From: Mediannikoviicoccus sp037890055
GTDB taxonomy: Bacteria > Bacillota > Clostridia > Tissierellales > Peptoniphilaceae
DNA: 64,000 nucleotides
Reading direction: 5' to 3' (one strand)
Assembly (NCBI GenBank): GCA_037890055.1
Contig: JBBKBD010000001.1
Positions within the stretch are counted from its first letter, which is position 1; each line of letters starts with the position of its first letter. Made by a program: the position numbers and the translations under genes. Of the stretch, positions 44,937-53,609 are shown in pieces. The notes under the pieces were generated by a model. That model did no database searches, was not told where the DNA came from, and saw only the letters and a list, made by a program, of their open reading frames with translations.

Positions 44937-46232
44937 TTATAAATATTTAATTAACTCGTCATATGAACAAGAGAGTTGCTCTCCTGTAACCATATTTCTT
45001 AAAGAGTAAGTTTTTGTTTTAACTTCCTCTTCTCCAATGATAATCGTATATGGAACATTTAGCTTATCCGCATATCCAAATTGCTTTTTAAGCTTTCCAC
45101 CTTCCAAATAGATTTGTACCATCTTATCATCTTTTCTAAGATCTGTCAATAACTCTATACCGTTACTTTCATACCCTTTCATAGGTATTATTAAACATTC
45201 TGTTATATGAGCATTTGATTCTTTTAATAAATTTGACTCTTTCAATTGATAGAAAAGCCTTGTTAAACCAATACTCATTCCAACTCCAGGAAGTTTTTGC
45301 TTTGTATAGTTTTCGGCTAAGTTTTCATATCTTCCACCGGAACATACAGATCCAATAGACTCATAGCCAGTTAATATAGTTTCATATACAGATCCAGTAT
45401 AATAATCTAGTCCTCTAGTTATGCTTAATTGAATTTGGATATTCTCTTCCTTAACTCCAAGAGCTTTCATATTTTCATATACAAATTTTAATTCATCAAG
45501 ACCTTCATTAAATAACTCATTAGAGATATCTAGGCTTTCTAAATATTCTATAATTTCATCATTACTGCCCTTTGTAGCAATAAACTCTAATAAGCTATCA
45601 ATAACATCGGATTTCAAACCATATTCTAAAAACTCATTCTTAACATTGTCTTTACCAATTTTATCAATTTTATCAATTGTTCTTAATGTAAAAATAAAGT
45701 CATCAAGACCTATGGACTCAAAGAATCCATTAAGAAGTTTTCTATTATTGAAGAGAAATTTAAAATTACTAAATCCAAGTTTAATAAATACTTCATTCAT
45801 TACTGCAGGAATTTCAGCATCATTATAAAGAGAAAGTTTTTCATGTCCAACAACATCAATATCACATTGATAAAACTCTCTGTATCTTCCTCTTTGGTTT
45901 CTTTCCCCTCTGTACACCTTTGCAATATGATATCGTCTAAAAGGAAAATTTAAATCACTAAAATATTGAGAAACATATCTTGCAAGAGGAACAGTTAAAT
46001 CATATCTAAGTCCTATCTTTGAAGATCCCTTTTCAAATGCATATACTTGTTTAGAAGTTTCTCCGCCACCTTTTGCAAAAAGTATTTCTTGTTTTTCCAT
46101 AACTGGAGTATCCAGTGGTAAAAAACCATACTTTTTAAAAGTTTCTTCAATTGTATCTTTAATTTCATTAAATAATATCTGGTCTTGTGGAAGTAGCTCC
46201 ATCATACCTGATAATATACTTGGTTTAATCAT
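44937..46232 (-). CDS. hisS: Histidine--tRNA ligase
   Basis: HisRS has 431 residues. Class II motif 2 lies in RRYHIAKVYRGERNQRGRYR, the histidine loop is TRGLDYYTGSVYE, and GGRYENL comes before the anticodon-binding domain. The start overlaps the preceding DUF6873-like gene by 8 bases. No aspS follows, unlike the Bacillus hisS-aspS order; thrS follows instead. Confidence 0.97.
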   Translation of the reverse strand: MIKPSILSGMMELLPQDQILFNEIKDTIEETFKKYGFLPLDTPVMEKQEILFAKGGGETSKQVYAFEKGSSKIGLRYDLTVPLARYVSQYFSDLNFPFRRYHIAKVYRGERNQRGRYREFYQCDIDVVGHEKLSLYNDAEIPAVMNEVFIKLGFSNFKFLFNNRKLLNGFFESIGLDDFIFTLRTIDKIDKIGKDNVKNEFLEYGLKSDVIDSLLEFIATKGSNDEIIEYLESLDISNELFNEGLDELKFVYENMKALGVKEENIQIQLSITRGLDYYTGSVYETILTGYESIGSVCSGGRYENLAENYTKQKLPGVGMSIGLTRLFYQLKESNLLKESNAHITECLIIPMKGYESNGIELLTDLRKDDKMVQIYLEGGKLKKQFGYADKLNVPYTIIIGEEEVKTKTYSLRNMVTGEQLSCSYDELIKYL

Positions 46233-46995
46233 TTATTCCTCCTCTAATACCTATAATAGAACCTAGATCTACAAATTCACAGTCCCTAGGATAATAATAT
46301 TTTATATTTTCAGTGTTAAGTATTTCAACTAACTGGTCACTATATTTATATCTTTCTAAATTACCATAAAATAAAATTTCATCTTCTGAAATCATTCCAC
46401 CACATCCACCAATAAACCCCGTATCATATCCTGATAAGAGAATAGCTCCAAATGGGATTAAATAAGATTTTATTCCGGTATCTAAATAAGATTTATAAAG
46501 TCCTTTATCGGAAGTTACAACTGTGTCTTTACCAATTATTAAAGATGAGCACTTACTGTAACCCTGTTTAACTAATTTTGGTTTTGAAGTTTCCTTTAAA
46601 TAATTTTCTATACTCAAGTCAATGCAGCTGTTCTTGTAAAAATAATAATCATTTGTTCTTGAAACATTTAGAGCTACATCATTTGGATAAAATTTATTTA
46701 ATGCATTTGAAGACGGAATAACTTTTATCCCATATTCTTTTAATTTTTCTTCATAGTAGTCCTTATGCTTATTATAAACTACAAATTTATTATTATCTAT
46801 AGGATGTACTGCCATATCGGGATGATCCTTAACAGGTTCATCTATTTCTTCTATGGGTAATGTTTTTATTATATCAATATTTAAATCTGTAAGTAACTGT
46901 TCAAAGCTTTTACTTATTTTATAACTTACAATCACAGCTTTAACTCTATTATTAAATACAAATGGATTTATTCTTTTCACCCCGATTTTACTCAT
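46225..46995 (-). CDS. DUF6873-like GME-fold protein
   Basis: This 256-residue protein of unknown role resembles the DUF6873 group, relatives of amidinotransferase and arginine-deiminase folds. Visible landmarks are DHPDMAVHPID near residue 57, GGCGGMISEDEILFYG near 195 and DLGSIIGIRGG at the end, which mimic the acidic, histidine and cysteine positions of that superfamily. Catalysis is not proven. The ATG at 46995 lacks a clear ribosome site, so a slightly different start is possible. It is co-transcribed with hisS. Confidence 0.65.
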   Translation of the reverse strand: MSKIGVKRINPFVFNNRVKAVIVSYKISKSFEQLLTDLNIDIIKTLPIEEIDEPVKDHPDMAVHPIDNNKFVVYNKHKDYYEEKLKEYGIKVIPSSNALNKFYPNDVALNVSRTNDYYFYKNSCIDLSIENYLKETSKPKLVKQGYSKCSSLIIGKDTVVTSDKGLYKSYLDTGIKSYLIPFGAILLSGYDTGFIGGCGGMISEDEILFYGNLERYKYSDQLVEILNTENIKYYYPRDCEFVDLGSIIGIRGGIND

Positions 46996-47196
46996 TAAAT
47001 AAAAACTTTTAGAAATTGGAAATTAAATCTTAAATCTGGTATAATTTTTACTATAATATCTGAAATGTCCAATGTTAAAACATACAAATCAGATTATAAA
47101 CTCTTATATAATTTAATTTGACTTTTCTACAAAATTATTGTATCATAAAGCTTGTAGTTAGTTAAATATTTAGGATGAAATATAATTTTATCGTTC
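46996..47196. other. intergenic region upstream of the tRNA cluster
   Basis: About 200 bases without a gene separate the hisS operon from the rightward tRNAs. It contains the tRNA promoter at 47118-47146 and presumably the hisS-operon promoter, for which I see no convincing pair of hexamers. Confidence 0.6.
47118..47146 (+). promoter_or_regulatory. promoter of the tRNA cluster
   Basis: TTGACT (47118-47123), a 17-base spacer and TATCAT (47141-47146). Transcription would begin near 47153 and run through the tRNA fragment into tRNA-Phe, tRNA-Gly and tRNA-Cys. Confidence 0.7.
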
Positions 47197-47217
47197 GCCC
47201 AGATAGCTCAGTCGGTA
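47197..47217 (+). pseudogene. 5' fragment of tRNA-Phe
   Basis: The first 21 bases of the intact tRNA-Phe (acceptor strand and most of the D arm) occur here exactly, 155 bases upstream. The following sequence is unrelated to tRNA. It includes a hairpin (47230-47237 with 47242-47249) and a 12-bp palindrome (47264-47275). It cannot fold as a tRNA and is probably a duplication remnant. Confidence 0.8.
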
Positions 47218-47351
47218 TAAGTGAGTGGTCCATTTCCCAAAGGAAATGGTGGCAATGACTTAGGCTTTGCAAAGCAAAATAAGAATGAGCGGATGGGAAA
47301 TATAAAAATAATTATTTTAAACACTTAATAACATAAATATTTAATACATAT

Positions 47352-47427
<76 letters not shown>

Positions 47428-47437
47428 AGAAGTATTT

Positions 47438-47512
47438 GCGGAAGTGGCTCAGTGGTAGAGCATCGCCTTGCCAAGGCGAGGGTCGCGGGTTCGAGTCCCG
47501 TCTTCCGCTCCA
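47438..47512 (+). tRNA. tRNA-Gly (GCC)
   Basis: A 75-base cloverleaf with encoded CCA. Acceptor GCGGAAG pairs with CTTCCGC, the anticodon loop is TTGCCAA and the T loop TTCGAGT. Confidence 0.97.
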
Positions 47513-47516
47513 ATAT

Positions 47517-47590
47517 GGCGACATAGCCAAGTGGTAAGGCAAAGGTCTGCAACACCTCTACCCCCGGTTCAAATCCGGGTGTCGCCTCCA
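47517..47590 (+). tRNA. tRNA-Cys (GCA)
   Basis: A 74-base cloverleaf with encoded CCA. Acceptor GGCGACA pairs with TGTCGCC, the anticodon GCA lies in the CTGCAAC loop and the T loop is TTCAAAT. Confidence 0.97.
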
Positions 47591-47591
47591 T

Positions 47592-47623
47592 GGTAGTATA
47601 TTCTACAATATACTACCTTTTTT
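47592..47623 (+). terminator. terminator of the tRNA cluster
   Basis: A 9-bp stem (47592-47600 with 47609-47617) followed by six Ts immediately after tRNA-Cys. Confidence 0.88.
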
Positions 47624-47659
47624 ATTTCAAAATTTTAAACAATTTATACTTTTGCATAC

Positions 47660-47692
47660 AAAAAAAACTACCTGTTAAGATAGTTTTTTTTT
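47660..47692 (-). terminator. rnpB terminator
   Basis: An 11-bp stem of A8-CTA with TAG-T8 around a 10-base loop, giving an eight-T run on the minus strand right after the RNase P RNA. Confidence 0.8.
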
Positions 47693-48015
47693 GGACTAGA
47701 AAATAAGCCGTGTTCTGTATTAGATAATCATCTGTCTAGCCTTATTGTTACCAATAAGGTCAAGCGATCTACCCATGGTGTAGCGAGCAACTACATTATT
47801 CCATTTTGATCTTGCACCAAATGGGGTTTACATAGCAACTTAGTCGCCTAAGTCCTGGTGAGCTCTTACCTCACCTTTCCACCCTTACCATAAAATGGCG
47901 GTATCTCTCTGTTGCACTATCCTTAGGGTCGCCCCCACTGGACGTTATCCAGCATCCTGCTCTACGGTGCACGGACTTTCCTCGTTATTTCACGCGATTA
48001 TCTCTTCTACTCATG
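47693..48015 (-). ncRNA. rnpB: RNase P RNA (type A)
   Basis: This is the catalytic RNA that trims tRNA 5' ends. The minus strand carries the conserved GAGGAAAGUCC near the 5' end, AGAGAGAUACCGCC, GGUAAGAGCUCACC and the 3' core ACAGAACACGGCUUAU. P1 forms from TAGAAGA (48009-48003) and TTTTCTA (47703-47697), and P2 from GATAAT with ATTATC. At roughly 315-325 nt it is a compact type A molecule, unlike the type B RNA of Bacillus. The exact ends are estimated. Confidence 0.93.
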
Positions 48016-48028
48016 TATATTATAACAT

Positions 48029-48058
48029 ATTATATGATTTTTCTTTTTGAAATGTCAT
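48029..48058 (-). promoter_or_regulatory. rnpB promoter inside the end of nif3
   Basis: ATGACA (48058-48053), an 18-base spacer and TATAAT (48034-48029) overlap the last codons of the Nif3-like gene. A second TATAAT at 48024-48019 lacks a -35. Confidence 0.55.
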
Positions 48059-48806
48059 ATTTAAAACTATGAATTTCTTCTTCCACAAATTTAGAAAAAT
48101 ATTTAAATAAAAAATCTATAGAGTCTATTTCAGAATTATAATGGCCTATATCTAAAATAGCTAGATTGTTTTCATAAGCTTTCTGCCCGTCATGGTATTT
48201 TATGTCTCCTGTAATAAGTAAATCTATTTTTTCATCAATGCACTTATCAATTGCAAATGCACCGCTACCACCCATTACAGCAACTTTTTCAATTTCTTTA
48301 TCGAAATCTCCATAAGTCACTATGCTACTTAGATTTAATCTTTCTTTAACAAACTCAGCCATATTAAATAAAGTATTTTTTTCTATTTCAGATTTTTTCC
48401 CAAGGCCATTTTCAGAATTTTCTTCTTTAAAAAGAACTTCACTATTTTTGAATCCCAGTTTTTCTGCGAGAATATTTGAAACACCAAAACTAATTTTATC
48501 AAAATTTGTATGTGCAGAGTAAACTGTAATTCTGTTTTTAACCAATAGCTCTAAAATTTTTCCTCTAGTTGAATAAAAATCTAAAGACTTTATATCTTCA
48601 AAAAAGAATGGATGATGAAGAAATATTAAGTTTGAATTTTTTTCTATTGCAAAGTCCACCAACTCTCTTGAAAGATCTAATCCTATTACAATCCCCTTTA
48701 ACACTTCTTTGCTAAAGTCTATTTGAACTCCACAGTTATCCCAGTCTTCTTGTAGATTTAGTGGGCAGTCCTCTTCAAATTTATTAATTACTTCGATTAC
48801 TTTCAA
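48030..48806 (-). CDS. Nif3-like dinuclear metal center protein
   Basis: This 258-residue member of the Nif3/DUF34 family is the short form without the central PII-like insert. Metal ligands are visible in HHPFFF (His64-His65), VYSAHTNFD, LLITGDIKYHD and DIGHYNSE. The biochemical role is unsettled; some members are proposed GTP cyclohydrolase-like or metal-handling proteins. The start is TTG, overlapping trmK by 23 bases, a pairing common in Firmicutes. Confidence 0.9.
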   Translation of the reverse strand: MKVIEVINKFEEDCPLNLQEDWDNCGVQIDFSKEVLKGIVIGLDLSRELVDFAIEKNSNLIFLHHPFFFEDIKSLDFYSTRGKILELLVKNRITVYSAHTNFDKISFGVSNILAEKLGFKNSEVLFKEENSENGLGKKSEIEKNTLFNMAEFVKERLNLSSIVTYGDFDKEIEKVAVMGGSGAFAIDKCIDEKIDLLITGDIKYHDGQKAYENNLAILDIGHYNSEIDSIDFLFKYFSKFVEEEIHSFKYDISKRKII

Positions 48807-49485
48807 TCTCTTCTACCACCTGTTTTAAATATTTTTTTCTTTCATTGAAGTTATTGATTTTCTCAGTCATGTCCTCTTTACTCAAAGCCTTTATGTCTCT
48901 AATTATATCGTCAATTTTTTCTATTTCTAATTCTATAAACTCCTTCAAGTTATTGGAGCCTTTATCAATCAAAACTTTCCCAAACTCATAATAATAATCT
49001 TTTTTATAAAGTTCTAATCCAGATTCTACTTTTAATATCTGATAGTATTTGCTATTTTCAAATACATCAGATTCATCTACAATAGAATATCCATTTTTAT
49101 GAAGAAATCTTCTTAATGCTTCAATATTATTATTACCTTGAAGTATTAATATGCTTGCAGATTTCGCAATTTCTGGACTTTCTTCTATAATTTTTGAAAT
49201 CAAAAGTCCTCCCATTCCAGATATAATTATCGTATCTACTTCAAATGGTTTTAATACTTTTAATCCATCAGAAACTATTGGATAAATATTTTGATACTTT
49301 AAATTATTTTCTATTTTTAATTTCAATTTTAAAAGTGATTTCTCACTAATATCAATCCCAATTATCCTCTTAGCTATTTTATTTTTAGATAAATATATTG
49401 GAACCAATCCATGATCAGTTCCAATATCTGCAACTATAGAATTCTTTTCTACAAATTCAATAATTTTTTCTAATCTATCTGACAT
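48784..49485 (-). CDS. trmK: tRNA (adenine-22-N1)-methyltransferase TrmK
   Basis: It methylates N1 of A22 in tRNA. The 233-residue protein has the SAM motif VADIGTDHGLVPIYL at about 18-32, IISGMGGLLI and a C-terminal coiled coil, all standard for TrmK. It lies 2 bases downstream of sigA, in the conserved sigA-trmK-nif3 order. Confidence 0.93.
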   Translation of the reverse strand: MSDRLEKIIEFVEKNSIVADIGTDHGLVPIYLSKNKIAKRIIGIDISEKSLLKLKLKIENNLKYQNIYPIVSDGLKVLKPFEVDTIIISGMGGLLISKIIEESPEIAKSASILILQGNNNIEALRRFLHKNGYSIVDESDVFENSKYYQILKVESGLELYKKDYYYEFGKVLIDKGSNNLKEFIELEIEKIDDIIRDIKALSKEDMTEKINNFNERKKYLKQVVEEIESNRSN

Positions 49486-49487
49486 AT

Positions 49488-50687
49488 TTACTCCAAAAAG
49501 TCTCTTAATTTTTGACTTCTACTAGGATGTTTTAGCTTTCTTAAAGCCTTGGCTTCTATTTGTCTTATTCTTTCTCTTGTAACATTAAATTCTTTACCAA
49601 CTTCTTCCAAAGTTCTTGGAGTTCCATCGGTTAATCCAAATCTAAGTTCAAGAACTTTTCTTTCTCTGTGATTTAAGGTTGATAGAATCTCATCTAGTTG
49701 TTCCCTAAGCATAGTAAAGTTTGCAGCCTCGTCTGGCGCTACAGCAGTATCATCTTCAATAAAGTCTCCAAGATGACTATCTTCTTCTTCTCCTATTGGA
49801 GTTTCTAATGATACTGGTTCTTGCGCAATTTTTCTTACTTCTCGAACTTTTTCTACATCTATTCCCATTTCTTTTGCAATCTCTTCATTTGTAGGATCTC
49901 TTCCTAAAGCTTGAATCAATTGCCTTTCAATTCTTACTAGCTTATTTATTGTTTCTACCATGTGAACTGGTATTCTTATAGTCCTAGCTTGGTCTGCAAT
50001 TGCTCTTGTTATAGCTTGTCTTATCCACCATGTTGCATATGTTGAGAATTTAAATCCTCTTGTGTAGTCAAACTTTTCTACAGCCTTCATAAGGCCTAAA
50101 TTTCCTTCTTGAATCAAGTCAAGAAATTGCATTCCTCTGCCAACATATCTTTTAGCTATACTTACAACTAGTCTAAGGTTTGCTTCTGCAAGTCTTCTCT
50201 TTGCAAAAACATCTCCATTTTCCATTCTTTGAGCAAGCTCAACTTCTTCTTCTGCTGAAAGTAAAGAAATTTTTCCAATTTCTTTCAAATACATCTTGAC
50301 TGGGTCATCTACATTGATTCCCTTTATGTCAACTGCTAAGTTCTTAACTTTGCTTAAATCATCTTCATCTTCGTCATAGTCTTCATCTTCATCAATATCT
50401 TCTATATCTTCATCTTCATCTTCGTCAAGTTCTTCATCGTCACTATCAGTTGTTTGGCCTTCTCTTTCGATGGCATCTTCTTTTAAAAGCTCTATGTTCT
50501 CTTTATCAAGATATTCTTTTATTTCTTCAATGTCATCTTCAGTTAATTCAGAAAATCCATCAATACCTGTGAATTTACTATACTCAATCATTCCATCATT
50601 ATCTGATGCAATCGATAATAGTTCTTCAAAAATATCTTTTTTTATGCCCTCTAGCTCATCAGAATATTCTTGTTTATTACTCTTCAC
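49488..50687 (-). CDS. sigA: Primary sigma factor SigA (RpoD)
   Basis: The housekeeping sigma factor has 399 residues. Region 1.1 covers about 1-75. A very acidic linker of nearly pure Asp/Glu spans about 81-110. Regions 1.2 to 4 follow, with FLDLIQEGNLGLMKAVEKFD and STYATWWIRQAI in region 2 and VTRERIRQIEAKALRKLK in region 4. The start is GTG after GGGAGGG. It lies 14 bases after dnaG, the usual macromolecular synthesis operon order; rpsU is absent. Confidence 0.97.
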   Translation of the reverse strand: MKSNKQEYSDELEGIKKDIFEELLSIASDNDGMIEYSKFTGIDGFSELTEDDIEEIKEYLDKENIELLKEDAIEREGQTTDSDDEELDEDEDEDIEDIDEDEDYDEDEDDLSKVKNLAVDIKGINVDDPVKMYLKEIGKISLLSAEEEVELAQRMENGDVFAKRRLAEANLRLVVSIAKRYVGRGMQFLDLIQEGNLGLMKAVEKFDYTRGFKFSTYATWWIRQAITRAIADQARTIRIPVHMVETINKLVRIERQLIQALGRDPTNEEIAKEMGIDVEKVREVRKIAQEPVSLETPIGEEEDSHLGDFIEDDTAVAPDEAANFTMLREQLDEILSTLNHRERKVLELRFGLTDGTPRTLEEVGKEFNVTRERIRQIEAKALRKLKHPSRSQKLRDFLE

Positions 50688-50701
50688 GTTACCCTCCCCT
50701 T

Positions 50702-52471
50702 TTAAATACTTTTCAAAAGCGAATCTATTTTAAATATTTCATTTGCTAAATCGGTATAAGATTTTTTTAAACTTTCAGATAATTCTTCATTTTCTTGAAG
50801 AAGAATTAGTTGCTCTTTAAGTTTATCTCTTTCCATAATTAAAACATGCCTTTTAAGGGAGTTTAAAAATCTTATAGCATTTTCTTTATTATTGTAATAA
50901 TCTCTACTTTGAGTCTTTAAAGTAGTTTCAATGATTTTTTTTATATTACTATTTCCATCTAAATCTTTTATATCACTTAAAGTACTATCTATTGTTAGTT
51001 CATTTTCCTCTATGAAAATAATAGTTGGTGTAAAATACTCCGTTTCTTCCTCTAAAAAATTTACTGAGTTTAGTATTTTACTTCTTAATTCAACATCATT
51101 ATTAAAAAGATAATACTTGATGCTTTCTAGGAAAATTAATTTATTATTATTTACCCTATTTACTTTAGGAGTATCTTTTATAGGAGTTTTTGAATATTTT
51201 TTTTGCTTGCTAAGCTCTGATTTAATACTGTTTACATTTATGTCTAAATCTTTAGAAAATCTTGTTAAATACTCATCTTGAACAAGTTTATTATCAATTT
51301 CACTGAGTAGCTTTACAAGCTCATTCAAAAATTCTGTCTTGCTATTAATGTCTTCAAGGTCATAATTTTTTAAAAGCTTTGTATAGTTATATAAAATCGA
51401 ATTTAAAGAATTTGTTATTAAGGTTTCAAAAGACTCCTTGCCATATTTTTTTATATAGTCATCAGGATCAAGCTGTTCTGGTAGCTCTATAACATTAGCC
51501 TGTATGTCAATTTCTTTAAAAATCTCAATCGCTCTTTGAGTTGCACTTTGACCAGCTGAATCTCCATCATAACATAAGTATATATTCTTTGTATACCGGC
51601 TGATTAACTTTGCTTGTTCTTTCGTAAGTGCAGTCCCTAAAGAAGCCACACAATAATCAATTCCATAGTTATATAATGATATTACATCAACATAACCTTC
51701 TACAATTACAACTCTATCTTTTTTAGAAATAGAGCCGAAATTTGTAACTCCATATAAATTTTTTGATTTGTGATAAACAATAGACTCTGGAGAATTTATA
51801 TACTTAGCCCTGTCATCAACCAAAGTTCTACCACCAAATCCTATTACCTCTTTTCTATTATTCGTAATTGGAAAGATTAATCTGTTTCGATATGCATCAT
51901 ATAGATGACCGTTTGCTGACTTTTTAATTAGTCCAAGCTCTAATAAATCCTCTGTTTTTACATTTTTATCTTTGAAATAATTAAGTAAATTATCAAAACC
52001 ATCTGGAGCATATCCCAACATAAATTTATTTACCACCGACTTGTTTAGTCCTCTTTTTGATAAATACTCTTTTGGAAGTTGATAAGTTAATAATTGTTGA
52101 AAAAAATAGTACTTGGCTTCTTCATTAATTCGAAGTAAAACCTTCCTATGTTCATAAAGTTTCTTATCAACATTTCCTGTATCAAGAAAAATCCCTAATT
52201 TATCAGCTAAAAAATGAATTGCTTCTACATAGTTCATATTCTCTTTTTTCATAATGAATGTTATAGCATCTCCCCCAACACCACATCCAAAACAATGGAA
52301 AATTCCCTTACTTCTTGAAACAGTAAAGGAAGGTGTTTTTTCATTATGAAAAGGACAAAGTCCAATATAGTTCTGTCCTGAAGGTTTTAATTCTACATAA
52401 TCAGAAATAATATTTACAATATCAAGTTGATCTTTAATATCTTGAATTTTCTCTTCAGGTATATATGCCAT
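50702..52471 (-). CDS. dnaG: DNA primase
   Basis: It makes RNA primers at replication forks. The 589-residue protein has the CHC2 zinc finger (CPFHNEKTPSF and HCFGCG), the catalytic core with ERGYV-type motifs and TOPRIM residues (VIVEGYVDVISLY, YDGDSAGQ), and a C-terminal helicase-binding region. I use the ATG at 52471 after GGAGG; the longer frame to 52534 would overlap the dgt end by 50 bases. Confidence 0.96.
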   Translation of the reverse strand: MAYIPEEKIQDIKDQLDIVNIISDYVELKPSGQNYIGLCPFHNEKTPSFTVSRSKGIFHCFGCGVGGDAITFIMKKENMNYVEAIHFLADKLGIFLDTGNVDKKLYEHRKVLLRINEEAKYYFFQQLLTYQLPKEYLSKRGLNKSVVNKFMLGYAPDGFDNLLNYFKDKNVKTEDLLELGLIKKSANGHLYDAYRNRLIFPITNNRKEVIGFGGRTLVDDRAKYINSPESIVYHKSKNLYGVTNFGSISKKDRVVIVEGYVDVISLYNYGIDYCVASLGTALTKEQAKLISRYTKNIYLCYDGDSAGQSATQRAIEIFKEIDIQANVIELPEQLDPDDYIKKYGKESFETLITNSLNSILYNYTKLLKNYDLEDINSKTEFLNELVKLLSEIDNKLVQDEYLTRFSKDLDINVNSIKSELSKQKKYSKTPIKDTPKVNRVNNNKLIFLESIKYYLFNNDVELRSKILNSVNFLEEETEYFTPTIIFIEENELTIDSTLSDIKDLDGNSNIKKIIETTLKTQSRDYYNNKENAIRFLNSLKRHVLIMERDKLKEQLILLQENEELSESLKKSYTDLANEIFKIDSLLKSI

Positions 52472-52481
52472 ATTTCCTCCA

Positions 52482-53504
52482 TTAAATATGCCATTGTTTT
52501 GGAATAAAAATATTTTTATATTCCTGTATGGCAAAAGTATCAGTCATTCCAGCAATATAGTCTGTAACTATATCCTCCTTGCTAGAATCTTTTAAATTCT
52601 CATTATTTTTATAAATTTCTAAATGTTCATTTGGTAATTTGTAAATGTTTTTTAAATAGTATGAATATAATCTTTCAATTAATGCCTTTGCTTTTTCCTC
52701 ATCTTGTTTAACAATTGGGTTAAAATAAACTTCTTGAAACATAAATTTTCTAAGCTGCATCATAAGGCTATATTCTTCATCACCCATAAGAATATCATCT
52801 TTACCATAGCTTTCATTTATAACATTAACTACCATGTTGTTAATTCTTTCAGATGGAGATTTGCCAAGTTTTTCACGTATGTTTTCTGGTAAGTCTTCTT
52901 CAGTTAATATGCCTGCTCTTATAGAATCATCAATGTCATGGTTAATATAAGCTATTCTATCGGCAAATTTAATTACTCGTCCTTCCAGTGTGGTAGCTTT
53001 ATTATCTCCTGTGTGGTTTACAATTCCGTCTATAACTTCTCTTGTAAGGTTTAAGCCATGTTTCTGTTTTCTTATCTCTAAATATTTAACAATTCTACTT
53101 GATTGCATATAATGTTTAAAACCATTGGGGTTTAAAGAATTAAGTGCATCTTCACCCATGTGTCCAAAGGGAGTATGACCTAAATCATGTGATAAAGCAA
53201 TTGCTTCTGTTAAGTCTTCATTGAGTTCTAATGCTCTTGCAATAGTTCTTGCAATTTGAGCTACCTCAAGAGTATGTGTCAATCTTGTTCTATAATGATC
53301 TTTTTCTGGGGAAATATAGACCTGTGTTTTATGTTTCAATCTTCTAAAAGATTTTGAATGAATTATTCTGTCTCTATCTCTTTGGAATGAAGTTCTATAA
53401 AAATCAGCCTCTTCATCAATATCTCTAACTGCAAATTTACTCTTTGTAGCGTATTTTGACAGATTTTTAATTTCAAATTCTTCCTGTTTAACCCTGGTAT
53501 TCAT
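52482..53504 (-). CDS. dgt: dGTP triphosphohydrolase-like HD protein
   Basis: This 340-residue HD-domain protein of the dGTPase family has HTLEVAQIARTIARAL (His77) and LSHDLGHTPFGH (His106, Asp107). HSKSFRRLKHKTQVY precedes them. Members remove triphosphate from dGTP or other dNTPs. The ATG at 53504 follows AGGAGAG; a TTG one codon earlier is less likely. It is the first gene of the dgt-dnaG-sigA group. Confidence 0.9.
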   Translation of the reverse strand: MNTRVKQEEFEIKNLSKYATKSKFAVRDIDEEADFYRTSFQRDRDRIIHSKSFRRLKHKTQVYISPEKDHYRTRLTHTLEVAQIARTIARALELNEDLTEAIALSHDLGHTPFGHMGEDALNSLNPNGFKHYMQSSRIVKYLEIRKQKHGLNLTREVIDGIVNHTGDNKATTLEGRVIKFADRIAYINHDIDDSIRAGILTEEDLPENIREKLGKSPSERINNMVVNVINESYGKDDILMGDEEYSLMMQLRKFMFQEVYFNPIVKQDEEKAKALIERLYSYYLKNIYKLPNEHLEIYKNNENLKDSSKEDIVTDYIAGMTDTFAIQEYKNIFIPKQWHI

Positions 53505-53574
53505 CAAAGCTCTCCTTATTATCTATCTAATAAAATAGATACCCAATTAGATTAAACTTCCACAAAATACGAAT

Positions 53575-53599
53575 AAAAAAAGATAGAGCTAACTCTACC
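53575..53599 (-). terminator. terminator of the ispH-S1 operon
   Basis: A 7-bp stem (53582-53588 with 53593-53599), loop CTAA, followed by a seven-T run on the minus strand, 10 bases after the stop. Confidence 0.85.
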
Positions 53600-53609
53600 T
53601 TTTAATTTT

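Noticed and set aside
47197..47310. A complete extra tRNA or an attachment site at the tRNA-Phe fragment
   Set aside because: Only the 5' 21 bases match. There is no anticodon or T arm, and integration repeats normally copy the 3' end of a tRNA. No integrase gene is in the window.
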